Source: Heterocephalus glaber (taxonomy: Eukaryota > Chordata > Mammalia > Rodentia > Bathyergidae). From it: a DNA stretch of 64,000 nt. Position numbers and translations under genes: made by a program. Shown one piece after another: positions 1 to 11,900 of this stretch (the stretch's first letter is position 1; each line of letters begins with the position of its first letter). The notes beneath the pieces were generated by a model, which saw only the letters and a program-made list of their open reading frames with translations, did not search any database and was not told the origin of the DNA. The DNA is taken from assembly GCF_000247695.1 (NCBI RefSeq), contig NW_004624732.1:20626595-20690594 (forward strand). Direction: 5' to 3'.

Positions 1-1
1 G

Positions 2-112
2 GAGCACGATTTTTCCTGTTATCTGAGAAATTATTTCTAATTTCATTTTTTCCAGATCCCCTTTTGTTGCCAGTTCAGTGGGTCCAGGTGATTGAGTATC
101 AGAGTGTTCCAT
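2..112 (-). pseudogene. LINE-1 ORF1 protein, N-terminal part (runs off the left edge)
   Basis: On the minus strand an ATG at 112-110 opens a 37-codon frame that is still open at the window edge. It begins MEHSDTQS and contains LATKGDLEKMKLEIISQI, a charged heptad-like stretch typical of the start of the L1 ORF1p coiled coil. Upstream of the ATG the same frame stays open to a stop at 226-224 and is rich in S, T, P, K and Q, like the disordered ORF1p N-terminus. L1 ORF1p is known as the RNA-binding trimeric chaperone of the LINE-1 RNP. The GC-rich tandem-repeat region lies immediately upstream, as expected for an L1 5' UTR. Whether this copy is intact beyond the edge cannot be seen. Assignment is by composition and layout, not by alignment. 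A start codon outside this frame is possible. Confidence 0.5.
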
Positions 113-243
113 CTCATTTCCCTTTGGGGTTTCTGGAAGTGATCTGGAAGTCTGGTTTTGAGACTTATGTGTTTTCTCATTTCGACTGGGCAGGGGCGGG
201 GGGGCTGTTGGTGTCTGCACGGATTACCTCCTCTGACCTGGGA

Positions 244-600
244 GAGGTGGGACAGGGGCCGGGAGCAGCGGTAAGGATGGTGGTCCAAAAGCCCTTTCCT
301 GTGGGCTGGGAGCAGCGGGAGAGATGGTGGCCGGGAAGTCCCTTCCTCTGGACCAGGAGCAGTGTGATGGTGGCTCAGAAGCCCCTACCTCAGGGCCGGG
401 AGTGGTGGGAGGGATGGTGGCCCGGAAGCCCCTTCCTCTGGGCCAGGGGCAGTGGGACAGAAGGTAGCCCAAAAGCCCTTTCCTCTAGGCTGGGAGCAGC
501 GGGAGGGATGGTGACCGGGGAGCCCCTTCCTCTGGACCAGGAGCACTGGGATGGCGGCTCAGAAGCCCCTACCTCTGGGCTGGAAGCAGCAGGACTCAGT
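244..600 (-). repeat. 47/43-bp monomers forming a 184-bp higher-order repeat
   Basis: Monomer starts, marked by gcccct(t/a)cct-like words, fall at 291, 338, 381, 428, 475, 522 and 565, giving spacings of 47, 43, 47, 47, 47 and 43. Monomers 1 and 5, 2 and 6, and 3 and 7 are each exactly 184 bp apart and resemble each other more than their neighbours do. This is a tetrameric higher-order unit present in about two copies. The preceding partial monomer (about 244-290) ends in ccaaaa, as does the one at 428-474, again 184 bp apart. Confidence 0.85.
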
Positions 601-630
601 ACCTTGGTCTGGTGGTCTAGTGTCCTCTGC

Positions 631-910
631 GTGTTTGTAGTGTGGAACCCGGTGGCTGCCCGTCTGCAGCAGGGTGATTCAGCGTCTTCTGCAGGACTCT
701 GGACCTCAGTAGGGCGTGCACAGACCTGCCTGTCTGCAGTGTGCTGAGTCGGCGTGTTCCATGCAACTCGGGACCTCGGTAGGGCATGGGCAGACCTGTC
801 CGTCTGCAGCGGGGTGATTCGGTGTCTTCTGCTCTACTGGAGACCTCGGTAGGGCGTGCACAGACCTGCCTGTCTGTAGTGGGCTGATTCAGCGTGTCCA
901 GTCCACACCA
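631..910 (-). repeat. 70-bp tandem repeats, about four copies
   Basis: The phrase gacctc(a/g)gtagggc recurs at about 702, 772 and 842, an exact 70-bp period. It is followed each time by (a/g)gacctg(c/t)c(c/t)gtctg(c/t)ag and gtg/gctgattc-like words. A more diverged unit precedes these from about 631. The units are unrelated in sequence to the 47-bp monomers next door, so the block is a second tier of tandem repetition in the putative L1 5' UTR. Confidence 0.85.
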
Positions 911-930
911 CTCTTATTGATTAAAACTCC

Positions 931-3864
931 CAAAGCAAGATATGGAAATAATTACTATGGCTACACAAAGAAATACCAGAGTTGTATAAAAAATACAATG
1001 TGAAATATAACATAAAATTAATATTGAAATGAAACTGAATATAAAATTACATAAAAATAGTAAAACAGAAGATAGGTTTTCAGTTGCTGTACTAGTCTAA
1101 ATGAGAGTAACCTTGGCTACATGAAAAATGCTGGCTTTGGTCAAGTCTCTCCAACAGCTCTTTTCTTGGGGAAGCTGTTGGCTTTTACCAGACTAAATGC
1201 ATAGGGAGAGGGGAGCAGACAAATGTAGCTGAGGGACCCATTCAAAGTGAACAATAAGAGGAAATGAGCTGCCAATGGAGGGCATTTCCTGTAACTTCCA
1301 CAGCAGAGCTAAAATTATCGGGGAGCATTTTCATTTCTGAAATCCAGAACTGAGGAAGTAGAAACATTGCCTGTTAGTTTTCAACAGCTCGTTACCAAAT
1401 AGTATCATAATTCTTTAAATGACTTCTGTCAATTGTTGGAATCAGTTATAATGAATCATAATAAAACTCATCTGAAATTTATATGCAATTTTAACCTTAT
1501 GTAAATATTTCAAAATTTCTCATTTTATTTTCAACTTGTGTAGATTTAAGTGTTAGTTCCTGCTAACCATAGGGTTGTGGGAGGATAACAGTGGCTTACT
1601 ACTGAATTTCTATCTTTTCTTTATCTTCCACTAGCATTCATATTCTAATTGCAAACTGGGAGCCCCATATATGTATATTTTAACTGTATTAAATGTATCA
1701 TTGGAACAAAAGTAGGTCTGAAATATACATAAAATATTAACTTTGATGTCACTGATGATAGAAAAAAAGAGGAGAAATTAAATGATAGGACAAAATATCT
1801 ATTTCACATTTCCATCAAGCGCTTCCAGGAAACAAGTAGAAAATAGACTCTCGAGATTCATATCTGATGTTGGCTTAAAATCTTTACTTCTTTACCATTT
1901 ACAGGAAATTGATTTTCTGTGATGAAAATCATCTCAGCCCTGCAGGCTCTTTGAAGTCCTCTCAAAGACTATTGTGTATTTTCATGCATTGTTTGTAAGC
2001 TACCAGAATGCTCTTTTATAAAATTAATTGTTGGAAAAGAGACCAGAAATCAAACACTTATCCCCCATCATATTTATAGTCTTACTATTTTTCAAATAAT
2101 GTCTTTTCATCTCTTTCATTCACTGTGGATTCACCAAAATCATATTGCTGGAAAATAAAAGAAAAATATCGTGGGTTTATTTTTTTACCAAGGCCTTCCT
2201 GGTTTTGATGGAAATATAGCATGTATATTCTGAAATAGTCTTGTCCTTGGAGAGCAGGAATGAGCAGATGAACAGTATCAAGCACAGGCAAGGGGCCAAC
2301 TGTTAAAATTTAAAAGTCAAATGTATCAGAAATGCACCAAAATCCTGTAGTTTTAATTCTGTTAAAACCACAGTGTTTAGATTTTAAAGATTAAAAGTGG
2401 GAAACATATTTGCCTTTGTGTGACTTGGAATACTCCCATACACACACTCACAACATACACACACACAAATGTGCATACACACTGACCCACAAATACATAC
2501 CCCATGTAACATCCAGGCTGACATTTCATATAATTAAAGAAAGCATCTGCCTTTTGAATAATGTCACTCTTAGATTTATACAGTGTGACATCAAACTATA
2601 ATGAGTAGACCAGGCTAGATGAAAAATGCTAGCTTCTCTCAGTTCTCTCAAACTCTCCTTAATACTCTCCTGTAGAATGAGAATTCATAGTGCCCATGGG
2701 CATCTCTGACTCAGCTCTAAGAAATGTATTAAATTTATTTGTGTGTGATTTTTAAAAAGAAAGAAAACCTTCAAACATTCCTAAGTGAAATGGATCTTCG
2801 GTGAACACAGCCCCAGCATGTTTGAAGTCAGACTGAACACAGATACAAGTGTTCAGAGAGCCAGGTTCTGGGGAGCATCAGGATGTGGGAGGAGGGAGCC
2901 TACCTTCGCCAGTCTTCCTACAGAGAGCTCTGAAAGTCCGGAATCCTTGATACAAGTACTTTTTCTTATTCAAATGCATGCTGCTGGCATCTATGTATAG
3001 GTTACAACTGTATGTTAATGAGCAAACTACCAAGGGTTCAGAAAGGAAAAATGGGTGAGTCTTAAAAGATTGCCTTCACCTCAAGAGTGAAAAAAATCAA
3101 CAACAAAAAAAAAATCCTAAAATAAAATTCAAAACATCAATTCACACCACTATCCCAACAAAAATATTTTCGATCCAAGACACAGATGAGCACTTCCTCT
3201 GAGGGACGGAGGCCAAAGTAGACCTGGGAATTTTAGAATGACATAACCAAATAGTCATTTCCAAGAGCACACTAGAACTAGACTGTAATGTTAAGCAAGG
3301 CATTGAAGTAACCACCAGAGCTCTCAGCAGGTGGGAGCTACTAGTGATTCCAAAAGTTTGATCAGATTGGTCAGACTCTAATTAGAGTGCTTCATTCACT
3401 GTGTAATCCTAGCAACTGAATGATAATATCAAGAATGCCGATACAGTCTAGTGGAAAGCAACACTCATATTTAAAAGATAAAGAAATTAGACAGTTAGGA
3501 ATAATAAAGGAATTGATTTTTGTAGCTAAGCAGATGCATGAGTTGAGTAAGGGTGTTAATTTTTACACATATGAAGTGTTGAATTGAAAGAAAAACATCA
3601 CTAAGGAAAGACAGCTGCTTATTATACAAACTAATCGAGGTGAGGGGCTGGGTGCTGATGAAAATGAACAAAAAGGAAAAAAATAAACTATAAACAAAAC
3701 ACAATAGCAAACAAACAAAACACAATATCAAACAAACAAAACACCAGTGCAGAAAGTAGGAAGTGTTTTTCAATCAAGTCATTGGAAAGATATTACCCTG
3801 AGTACCTCTGCTGCAAGGTTCTGTAGGAAGCCTGTGTTACATAAGTCTGCTCACAGGACGAGTA
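931..3864. other. AT-rich DNA without recognised genes
   Basis: No credible coding frame is visible and stops are frequent in all frames. The stretch holds a degenerate CA-rich patch at 2431-2495, an A-rich run at 3095-3120, and a small imperfect tandem of aacaaaacacaat(a) units at 3691-3745. Possible old repeat fragments here are too diverged to name by eye. Confidence 0.6.
2431..2495. repeat. Degenerate (CA)n microsatellite
   Basis: Interrupted acac runs (cacacactcac, cacacacacaaa) make up an imperfect simple repeat. The short frame across it is low-complexity and not a gene. Confidence 0.7.
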
Positions 3865-4065
3865 CTGATTAAAATATCTACCACATGCCAGGCATTGGAA
3901 TTCATTTATCCATTCCTCCCACACAGCAATGTAAATTGGAGATCTTGATACTTTTTACATAAAAGAACATGTCACCAAGGAAGCAACAGCATAAACACGT
4001 ATCTTTTGGGTAGAACCAGCAGGATTTGATTTCCAACCTGCTTGGCCTCAGAACCTTGATTTTTC
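3865..4065 (-). mobile_element. MIR SINE relic
   Basis: It matches the general MIR pattern read on the minus strand: a 'catgccaggcattgg' core-like word, then 'catttatcc', then an 'aagg' patch and a terminal 'gatttgatttccaacctgc' corresponding to the B-box side. It is strongly diverged. MIRs are ancient tRNA-derived SINEs of all mammals. Boundaries are approximate. Confidence 0.5.
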
Positions 4066-4559
4066 AACATGCTGATGGAAAACCCAGCAGTGTTTTGTAG
4101 AGAAAGCAGCTGTTTTTATATTTAAATGTAAGTGTTGCCTCGTGTGGAGACCACAAAAACTTTGTAAGAAGGCTGCTTCAAGAGCTTGCAGCTTTGAGTC
4201 ATTTCATTAAGATCAGTACATCATGTTTTCCTTCCCTTCAGTTGTCCTACAAATTAACTCATGTTCCCCAACATCAAGATGTGAAACAAAGGGTTTAATC
4301 CTTCCTTTAATGACCTTTTTTTTGTTTCAAGAGACTCTAACCCTAGCAGTACATATGCTGACATGTGTAATCTTTGCATCAGACCAGGGATGTGGGGGGC
4401 CTTGCAAAGACTGGTAAGGTAGAGATAGACCCTAGGAATTGAGGAGAGGCTATAGCCAACTCCCTGTTAGACTCAGTAGTTTTAGCTTTCATAACTGTCA
4501 AACTAGTGTGTGAGTTTTTATTATCATAAACAAAAAATATTTTTAAATTATTAAAACTC

Positions 4560-4681
4560 TTTTTTTTTGAGACAGAATCTCACCAAGCTGCCCATGCTGG
4601 CTTGAATTTTTGGGCTCAAGAAATCCTAATTTCTCGGCTCCTGAGTAGCTAAAACTACAGGCTCATGTCATCATTCCTGGT
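4560..4681 (-). mobile_element. B1-type (7SL-derived) SINE
   Basis: On the plus strand it begins with a T-run followed by gagacagaatctcacc, then gcccatgctggcttgaa, then gagtagctaaaactacaggc. This is the reverse complement of a B1/Alu-like monomer with its A-tail. Divergence is high, so the insertion is old. No clear TSD was found. Confidence 0.75.
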
Positions 4682-4739
4682 TCTAAAAATGTTTTTGAGG
4701 ACCACATAATGGCATGGTAAGAGCACTATGTAAGTTAAA

Positions 4740-5170
4740 GTTGAAAAAAGTTGGGATACTGAATTACAAATGTAAGCCTCTATAAATGAATATGTATATG
4801 TATATTTTTGTAATGTATATATATTTTTATACGCATCTTTTAACGTGTATATTATATGTACTATTTATATATAAACATTTTATATGTTGAGAGGAAGACA
4901 TTTAAAAATACAAGGGATCATGATATAAAAAATGTTTAAAGCCTTCATTATTCAGTGTTTTGATTTAATACAAGTACTGTATTGCATATTTCTAATCTTT
5001 TAAAATTTGAAAACTTTTAAACTGAGCACGTTACTTTCACAACCAGTCCAATTTACAAATATTTAGTAGTTAATGACTTATCCCAAATCAATAATAATAA
5101 TATCCATCATACTGTGTATAAATGTTGTGGTTATTTAAGAATTTCTTCCATTTTTACTGTTATCTTAAGA
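4740..5170. repeat. AT-rich low-complexity tract
   Basis: The segment has many tatata and tgtata words (e.g. 4790-4890), is strongly AT-rich, and contains no open frame of note. It could form cruciforms or act in matrix attachment, but nothing here proves a function. Confidence 0.55.
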
Positions 5171-5279
5171 AGGAAAATCCACCTTTCTAAATAATCTGTT
5201 ATTTAACCTCAACGTATGTGAACATTATATGCCGCAAACACGAGCTAAGATTAAAAATTCAACAAGAATGAAAATGGAA

Positions 5280-5460
5280 TAAAGGGAATTAGAGGAGGAG
5301 GGAAGGAGGGGGAAGGGAAAGGGATAAAAAAAGAAAGGAGATGTATCATATATGTATCTTATATAAAAGAAAGGAGATGTATCTTATATATGTACTCACT
5401 TCCAAGGTAACTGTAAATTACATCTACTGTAAACACGTACTAATAAAAAAATAAAATCTG
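5280..5460 (+). mobile_element. Possible LINE-1 3' end fragment
   Basis: A G/A-rich stretch (gaggaggagggaaggaggg) is followed by short tatatgta-rich sequence and an A-rich end with aataaaa. This matches the layout of the L1 3' UTR seen better at 22,540-22,765. Two near copies of gaaaggagatgtatc occur at about 5334 and 5371. The assignment is tentative. Confidence 0.35.
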
Positions 5461-5469
5461 TTTCAAATA

Positions 5470-8400
5470 TGGCAATATCAAAACTTAAAAAAATTTGAAG
5501 TTAGAATATATTTAATCAAATCCTTATAGAGAAAAGTGAAAATGAATATGAAACCATGAAGTCCTCAATCATTAAACATTGTATGTCATGAATATGCTGA
5601 GTCTTGGGCAGATTTTAAGAATACAGGACGAAGGGACAGAGCTCTGGGCTGGCATATAGTGGCTTTCATCTCAGTGAGGGAGGGGTCACAGTGTTACTGC
5701 TTGCTGAGAAGGAACTAAAACACAACCAAGCTTGTCTGACAGAATACCTTTCAGAACCATTTTCGCAGAGAGGCCTGTTCCAGTATTTACCACTCATACC
5801 AAAAAAGCTTGACCTTTACTGAGTTCCTAGTGTGGCAAGGACACTTTGCCTTTCTCTCTAGCAGACAGACTTTGACTCCAGGGAAACAGGAAATTCTCAT
5901 CACCAGAGACAGGAGAAGGTCAAGTGTCTGAGACAAAGACATAAACTGTGCGTAATGCACCCAGGAGGACTCTAGGGACACCTGCTCAGCATGAGGCAGC
6001 CCATTCCACCAACCCTCTGGTGTCTTATGACTCTTGGTGTCCATCCAGGACCTATTATCACTGCCATTCACTGTTTTCCTATCTAGAGAACAGCTCAAAT
6101 TAGCTACATGCTGAGAGTTTGTGGTGATCTTGCTGTCACCCCCTCCATGATCAAAAACTATGCAAGGACATTTTGCAGCTGGTCAGTTGAGGTTCCATGA
6201 TTTGTGTGTTCAATAGCGATGAGAAATGAGATGTCAACTGTTTATCTGCCCTTGCTGAAGGAGACGAGGTAGTTTCAGGCCAGTGGGCACAGGAAGAGAG
6301 CATTTGCAGAGGACAGAGGAGCCAATGGAACATCTGAAGTTACTCTGTGGAAGCCAACATTTTATATACTCACTGTAACTCTATCTTCTTTTTAAAAAGC
6401 AATAACCTTTCTATCTGAGTGACAGACACGTGGGGTGGTTAATATAGTTCTCAGCAACTTAGAAATGAAAAAAAATGTATCAACCTACATGGAGAATGGA
6501 GGAAGTAGAAAGAAGGGGCATCTCAAATGGCTAATGGATCTGAACAAGGCCACAAGCACCTGTTGGGTTTCCTATTTAAAAGCCATGAGCCGAATGCTCA
6601 GGAAATCAGGGTAACTGACACAAGGTCACACAGCTGGAAGGCACAAGCACGGGATCTGTGAACACTGGCTTCCCACCGCAGGTGTCTCTTTGGTTTCCTG
6701 AGATTGTCTGATTGGGCATGTCCTCCCCTCTTTTTGTGCCTTTTAGCTTCTTAACAATTATTTTTATTCTCTGATCCACAGACACCCTTCAACATAGAAG
6801 TAGGTAGTCAACCTCATGCTCTGAAAAGGTTGACATAACTTACTATGGCCCAGGGTTACCACCTCAAGTGATTCTGCACTGTCTGTTATACTTTTAGCCC
6901 GAAGCACCTTGCCACTGTGGGAGTTCACCCCAGAGTTTACTTAGAGGAGGGCATGCAGAAGCTGTGCACCCTCACCTGCCTTTCACAGAATGGCAGAGGA
7001 CACTGCTGTGTGATTTAATAGTACCATCTCCACTGATGTCCCAGGGCGCCACTCATTTGAGAAGTGTCTGCACACAATGCTAATATTGGCAAGAATTCTG
7101 AAAAACTAACTCAAGTGCTAAATCATGCCAAATGAACAAGTCAAATCCACATTGCGCTTCTCCCAAAGTAACTGTCCTCAGAGAGAAAAGCAAAGGTTAT
7201 GTGGGTGACTGAAGCAGAAGTCAATCCAATGATCTTCTGAGGAAAAAAAAGAAAGAAAATCTAAGACAGAAGGTCTGAAAGTGGGTTTCTTCATAACTCT
7301 GTCCATGTATGTGCTACCTGCCTCTTTACTCTTGCCATTCCAACCCTCAGACTCCAGGGATCCTTTAATGTATGTCCTGGATCACTCTCCTGTTTTCCTG
7401 TCCCCCTGCCTCTTCCATTTTCACACTGAATATGTAAGCCATTCCCATAAATGTCCAGTTGTTTCAGATTGGCTGTGGCTGTGGATATATTGATCCATTC
7501 TACACTGATGCTTTACAGAGAAACCCCTGCCTATTATTTTTTCCCACACAAGAAAGGAACAAGGGAGATCCATGTGGTATACCAAATACTGGGCCATATC
7601 TTGGATCACTTCAAGTTCTCCTGGCAGCTAGAAGCAGTGGTAATCACCTTCAACCAGGCTCACAGCAGTTACAGAGTAGCACAGAGCCTGTGCCTGAGGG
7701 AGACTGCCATGCCAGCACTGTGATCTGCTCCTTCAACAGACAAGCAAATTAGGAACTAATAACTAGACTTTTATTATTGAAGCATTATAAATCTAACAGG
7801 CTAAGGTCCTTATGTCTTAAAAATTGAGTTTTCTGGTTGGGTTTTGCTGGAACTGCACTTTTGTATTACCGGTCATTTATTTTTCTAAAAATATATCACT
7901 GCTTTTCGTCCAGTGTTCCTCGAAAGTTCACAACAAATGTCAAGTCTTTGTGGTTTCTATTCATGACTCAGTAGTCTTTACAGAAACTATTCCTACATTG
8001 AAGTTTTCTTTCCAAAAGAGCTTTTATGCTTCCCTTTACTGTGTTTTCCATCCCCCTCAGTTAATTTTCCTTATAGAAGGATTAGGCCCCATATTTTGGG
8101 TGTTTCCACTTGTCTTTTGTGTGGATGCATAGCTTCTGGGTATATTCCCATAATTCCATGTCCACTATCCCTGTGCACGTAGCAAGCTCAGCTCTGCATA
8201 AACCCCAATGCGACCATGGTCTATCTGTAAAGAAAGAGCAGTCCCCAGTTTCCACTTGTGCTTTTCACATTCTGTCTTCTCATTATGCATGAAGAGAGGA
8301 GGCAAAAGGTCTCTGAGGAATGACCCTGCCATGTGCAATCCAGTGGAGATAAAGACAGGTTTGGAAATCAAGCAGAGACCCAAGAAGAAACAAGCAAAAG

Positions 8401-8579
8401 AGGCATGTTGAGCACTGACACAGGCCAGCCCATTGATTCATCATGGCCATGAGGTTAAGGGGAGGAGGAACATTTTTAGACTCCATCTGGTTATCTTTTA
8501 CTGTTTGGATCAACTTCAGGTTCTGTGTAGTTTGCCTCCCCAGTTCACAGTCAGTATTGATGCATAAAGGCTTAGCTTG
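5470..8579. other. Unique DNA, no recognised gene
   Basis: Short open frames exist, for example 102-codon-scale frames at 5787-6098 (minus) and 7451-7752 (plus), but none shows a recognisable domain, and none has convincing splice or start context. A MIR-like fragment lies at 6570-6665. A coding exon cannot be excluded from sequence reading alone. Confidence 0.5.
6570..6665 (-). mobile_element. MIR fragment
   Basis: The words aaatcagggtaactgacacaa, ggtcacacagctgg and gggatctgtgaac follow the order expected of the MIR 3' half on the minus strand (caaggtcacacagctag, then the B-box end). Short and diverged. Confidence 0.5.
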
Positions 8580-8975
8580 TGCTGTGGTTTGGATATGGCT
8601 TGGGTGTGCCCCTGAAGAATCCATGTGATTGGAGGCTTGCACCCCAGAGTGGCAGTCTTGGGAGAGCCTGTGGAACCTTTAAAAGGCCTAGTGGGAAGGT
8701 CTTGGATCTTTGGAAGTTCTTAGTTATCAGCCATTAAGGTATTTGCCATGTGACCACTGAGTTCTCAGGAGAGGATTATCACCAAAGAGGCAAATGTAAC
8801 CCTGCCCTCTCCTTCGGCTTCCTGATCACACTCCTATAGGCCAGGAGGTCCTCACCAGAGCCTGCACTATGCTGTTTGCACTTTCACACTCCAACACTAC
8901 AAACCTCTTTAGATTATGAATTTGGCCTGGGTCAGGTATTTATTTGATTGATCAAATGCAAAGCTAACTGATATC
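8580..8975 (+). mobile_element. ERVL-MaLR-type solo LTR
   Basis: It starts with tgctgtggtttggatatgg, the hallmark opening of MST/THE1/MLT1-type MaLR LTRs. It continues with a gtggcagtcttgggag-like word, ggcctagtgggaaggtc, and ccaggaggtcctcaccagagcc, and ends near ctaactgatatc. No internal MaLR region is attached, so it is a solo LTR. Subfamily is not assigned. Confidence 0.75.
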
Positions 8976-11900
8976 ATTTAGATTTTGGCGAGGAATAGGC
9001 TTCAAAAAAATGTAATGGTAACCACCATAACTATTTTTGTTTAACCTCCATGTTTTCGTACAGAAGACTCAAGATGGCTGATGATAGATTTTGATGTTCC
9101 TGCCACACAGACAGGCTAAATAAACTTTCTTTTCTTGCGCTTTCTACTCAAGCCACATTAACTCCCTTCATGAGATTCTTGCAGATATTTGAAATAAATC
9201 CAGAGAACATTGCCTAACTTACCTCTTTCTTTCTCCAATGACAAGAAGGCAGTTCTGCTTTAGGCTCTGTCTCAGTACTCATCTTGGCATGTAATGAATG
9301 AACAAACTGTGCCTGATGAAGTCAGTCATTTCCATGAAGGAACAGCAGGTTTACAATTGTCATACTTGCTGCTAGACAATAGTATCCATATTAGCAAAAT
9401 GAAGAAAGTTGGGAAATATGTTTTTAGCACTCTAGAGTTTTTCTTCTGGTTCCCAAAGTCCAGTGCCTGTACATACTCTTTCCTCTTCTAGCCTTTTCAT
9501 TTTGTAGCTCACTGTCCTTTTGTATAAACTTTTAGGAAATGATCAGATTCCCTTGTATACTCATGTGAAGTGTAAACACAGAATTCCAGTTTTCTGTTCC
9601 CTACTAAGATTAATAACTCATAGCAAGAAACTTTGTTAAAGAGAAGAGGAGGAAACTGATTATCCTGTGCTACCTGATAATACAGAGATGCACTTCATAT
9701 AGCAGTGTTTTTTAATCCTTACAACAGTTCTTTAAACCTAGTGGTCTTCTGCCTCTTTTACAGCAAGGAAATGACTTGTCTCATGTCACAGACCCAGAAA
9801 AATCCAAGAATTTGGGTAAAAAATTTTTCTCCTCTGTCCTGGCTGCCTTTTTTTCTCTTCCTTGTTTCTTTTCCTGTCAGTTTTCTTGCTCCCTCTCTTC
9901 CTTTTATTTATTTATTTTTTTCTTGTGAATGTTTTAATTTTCTCTTTTGGATTTACATCACTTGAGCATGTCCTTATTTTTCTTCAACAAATTTCAGGCA
10001 TCAAGTCTGGGCTCTCAGAAGGGGAGGCAGTTCTCTGAATACATGCATATTCTGGGGTTCTAGAAGTTCTACTACACTGGCCCTGATGAACTGCAGGGGG
10101 ACTCTGCCCCGGCAGGATCAGCAGAACTGTCCTTGAAATTCCTATCTAGACAGGTTCTCTGCAAACCTTCCAACAGGAGACAAGGATGGACAGTCTGTTC
10201 TCCAGTGACCCTTGGTTATTTTCAGAATGCTAGGGAGGGTACATGGTAATGAAATCAGTTTCTTCACATAAAATCTGTTACCTTCTGTTTATGCCTTTTA
10301 TAAAAGTGAGAAAAGTAATTTTTGCTTCAGGAGATTTTTTTATACAGTGTTGAGAAAAGTGAGATCTTTTAAAATATTGTTTAATTCTTTTACTTGCCAA
10401 CTTCCGGTGATAAGAAGATTTGTAATTACTAAGTAAAAATGGATACTGAAGTGTAAGAGAAACTTTTTCAATCTCTTACAGTTTTAAGCCTAGAGCCACA
10501 TGTGGTAATATAGCAAATAAATATCACACCTCAAACTTGAGAATCAGAAGCAACTTTTTAAAAATTGAATTACATGTGGTTTTAAAATTTAAAAATTTTA
10601 AAAGTAAAATTTTTAGGAGGCAGCAATGTCCCTGAGTATTGACATGAAATCTCTTATTTTGAAAGAAAATCATATATGAGGCAAAAATAGAACTGCCACA
10701 GCCATTTAGAATATGGAGTAGAACTGGAAGCCAAGAAGAGAGAAGGAAAATGGGAAACTGGCAGTAACTAGCTCACTGATCTGTAGGATAAGGCCTCAAC
10801 ATCAACTTATTTAAAGTGATGGGCTACAAGAAGTCTTCTTAAGGCTGGAGGGCAACAGTGCTCATTTCCTGAGTCATAAGTTCTCCTTATTTAAATCCCA
10901 GTGTAAGAGAGTGGAACCGGTTCCAAGCTTTGGATTATTAAATGTGATTCAGGGTCTTTCTGGCTCTAATGAGAATGGCATATTATTATTATTATAAAAT
11001 CTCCCACATGATACTTTAATCAGGATTATGGCACATCCATTTTAAACAAGACAACAGTCCGTGTAATTCAATCCATGTCCTGTTTACAAACTCACAGATG
11101 TTAAGCCATGGGGGCAACAGATGATGGAGTGAGTCAGCCACATCACAGTTCAAACAATTGGCTGTTTTGAGATTTTATGTTGGTCTGGATCATTAACATT
11201 CATGTTTTCACTAGAAAATCGAATTCTGGGATCTGGAATGTTGGAGAGTCTCCATGTCTAGGCCATTATCCATCAGGCAGTCAATCAAGCTACCACACGC
11301 ACACTATTCTGCATGCTCCCTAAGTAACATGAAGGAGCAAGCAGGCCAGGGTGGAGTGTAGGGAGCTTGCAGGTTGAGGGGCAGGGGTGGGCTGTGTCAA
11401 AGGAAGGGCATCCGTCTCATGGAGAGAGCCAGCCTCTATCCTCTGACATATGTTTATTATAGGATATTCACTTTTTTATCAAAAAGTCAACAACCTGGGA
11501 TTTTTAATGTAGAAAGTTTATGATTTCAAATATAGAAAATAGTAATTTTTTTTTTCGCTCACTGACCACGCAAGATATATTATGGGCTATCAGTTTGGAA
11601 GTGCTGCTTTGAACTCTATACCTCTCCAGATAGCTCTCAGAATTCTTCCTCCCTTTGTTGTTTGCTTGTTGATATAGTTTTCAGTGGCTAATGCACTGGA
11701 CCATAATGGACCATTACATGGGTGTGGAATAAATTCAGGGAAGACATAAATGGATGTAATGGTACCAAGAGAGAACAGGGCTCATCCAAGTGCAAATAGA
11801 CAGCTCAGGTCGGGGGAGAATAGTCCAGATTCTGCCTGGTGACCTTCACCTTATCAAAAGCCACTACTTCATTGAGGTTTTGTGCCATAAGAGCAGACAA

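Larger units (their letters stand above)
1..930 (-). mobile_element. LINE-1, 5' region with tandem promoter-like monomers
   Basis: The GC-rich block ends sharply near 910-930, where ordinary AT-rich DNA resumes. Read on the minus strand it consists of 70-bp repeats, then about 47-bp monomers, then a short unique tether, then an ORF1-like frame at 112. Tandem 5' UTR monomers that act as an internal promoter are well known for mouse L1, and by analogy this is a full-length-type L1 5' end. Only the 5' part is in the window, so the TSD cannot be checked. An ERV leader or an unrelated minisatellite is the alternative. Confidence 0.5.

Noticed and set aside
64..747. A 227-codon plus-strand open frame, the longest in the window
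   Set aside because: It runs through the tandem monomers. GC-rich repeats lack stops by composition, and the sense reading of the element is on the other strand.
631..910. Regular repeats that might suggest a CRISPR array
   Set aside because: The 70-bp units are contiguous, with no unique spacers, in a mammalian genome.
5787..6098. 103-codon minus-strand frame
   Set aside because: No domain, no start or splice context, and no GC or codon signal. Consistent with chance.
10578..10602. Near-palindromic A/T word that could be a hairpin
   Set aside because: Made only of A and T in AT-rich DNA and not perfectly paired. Expected by chance.
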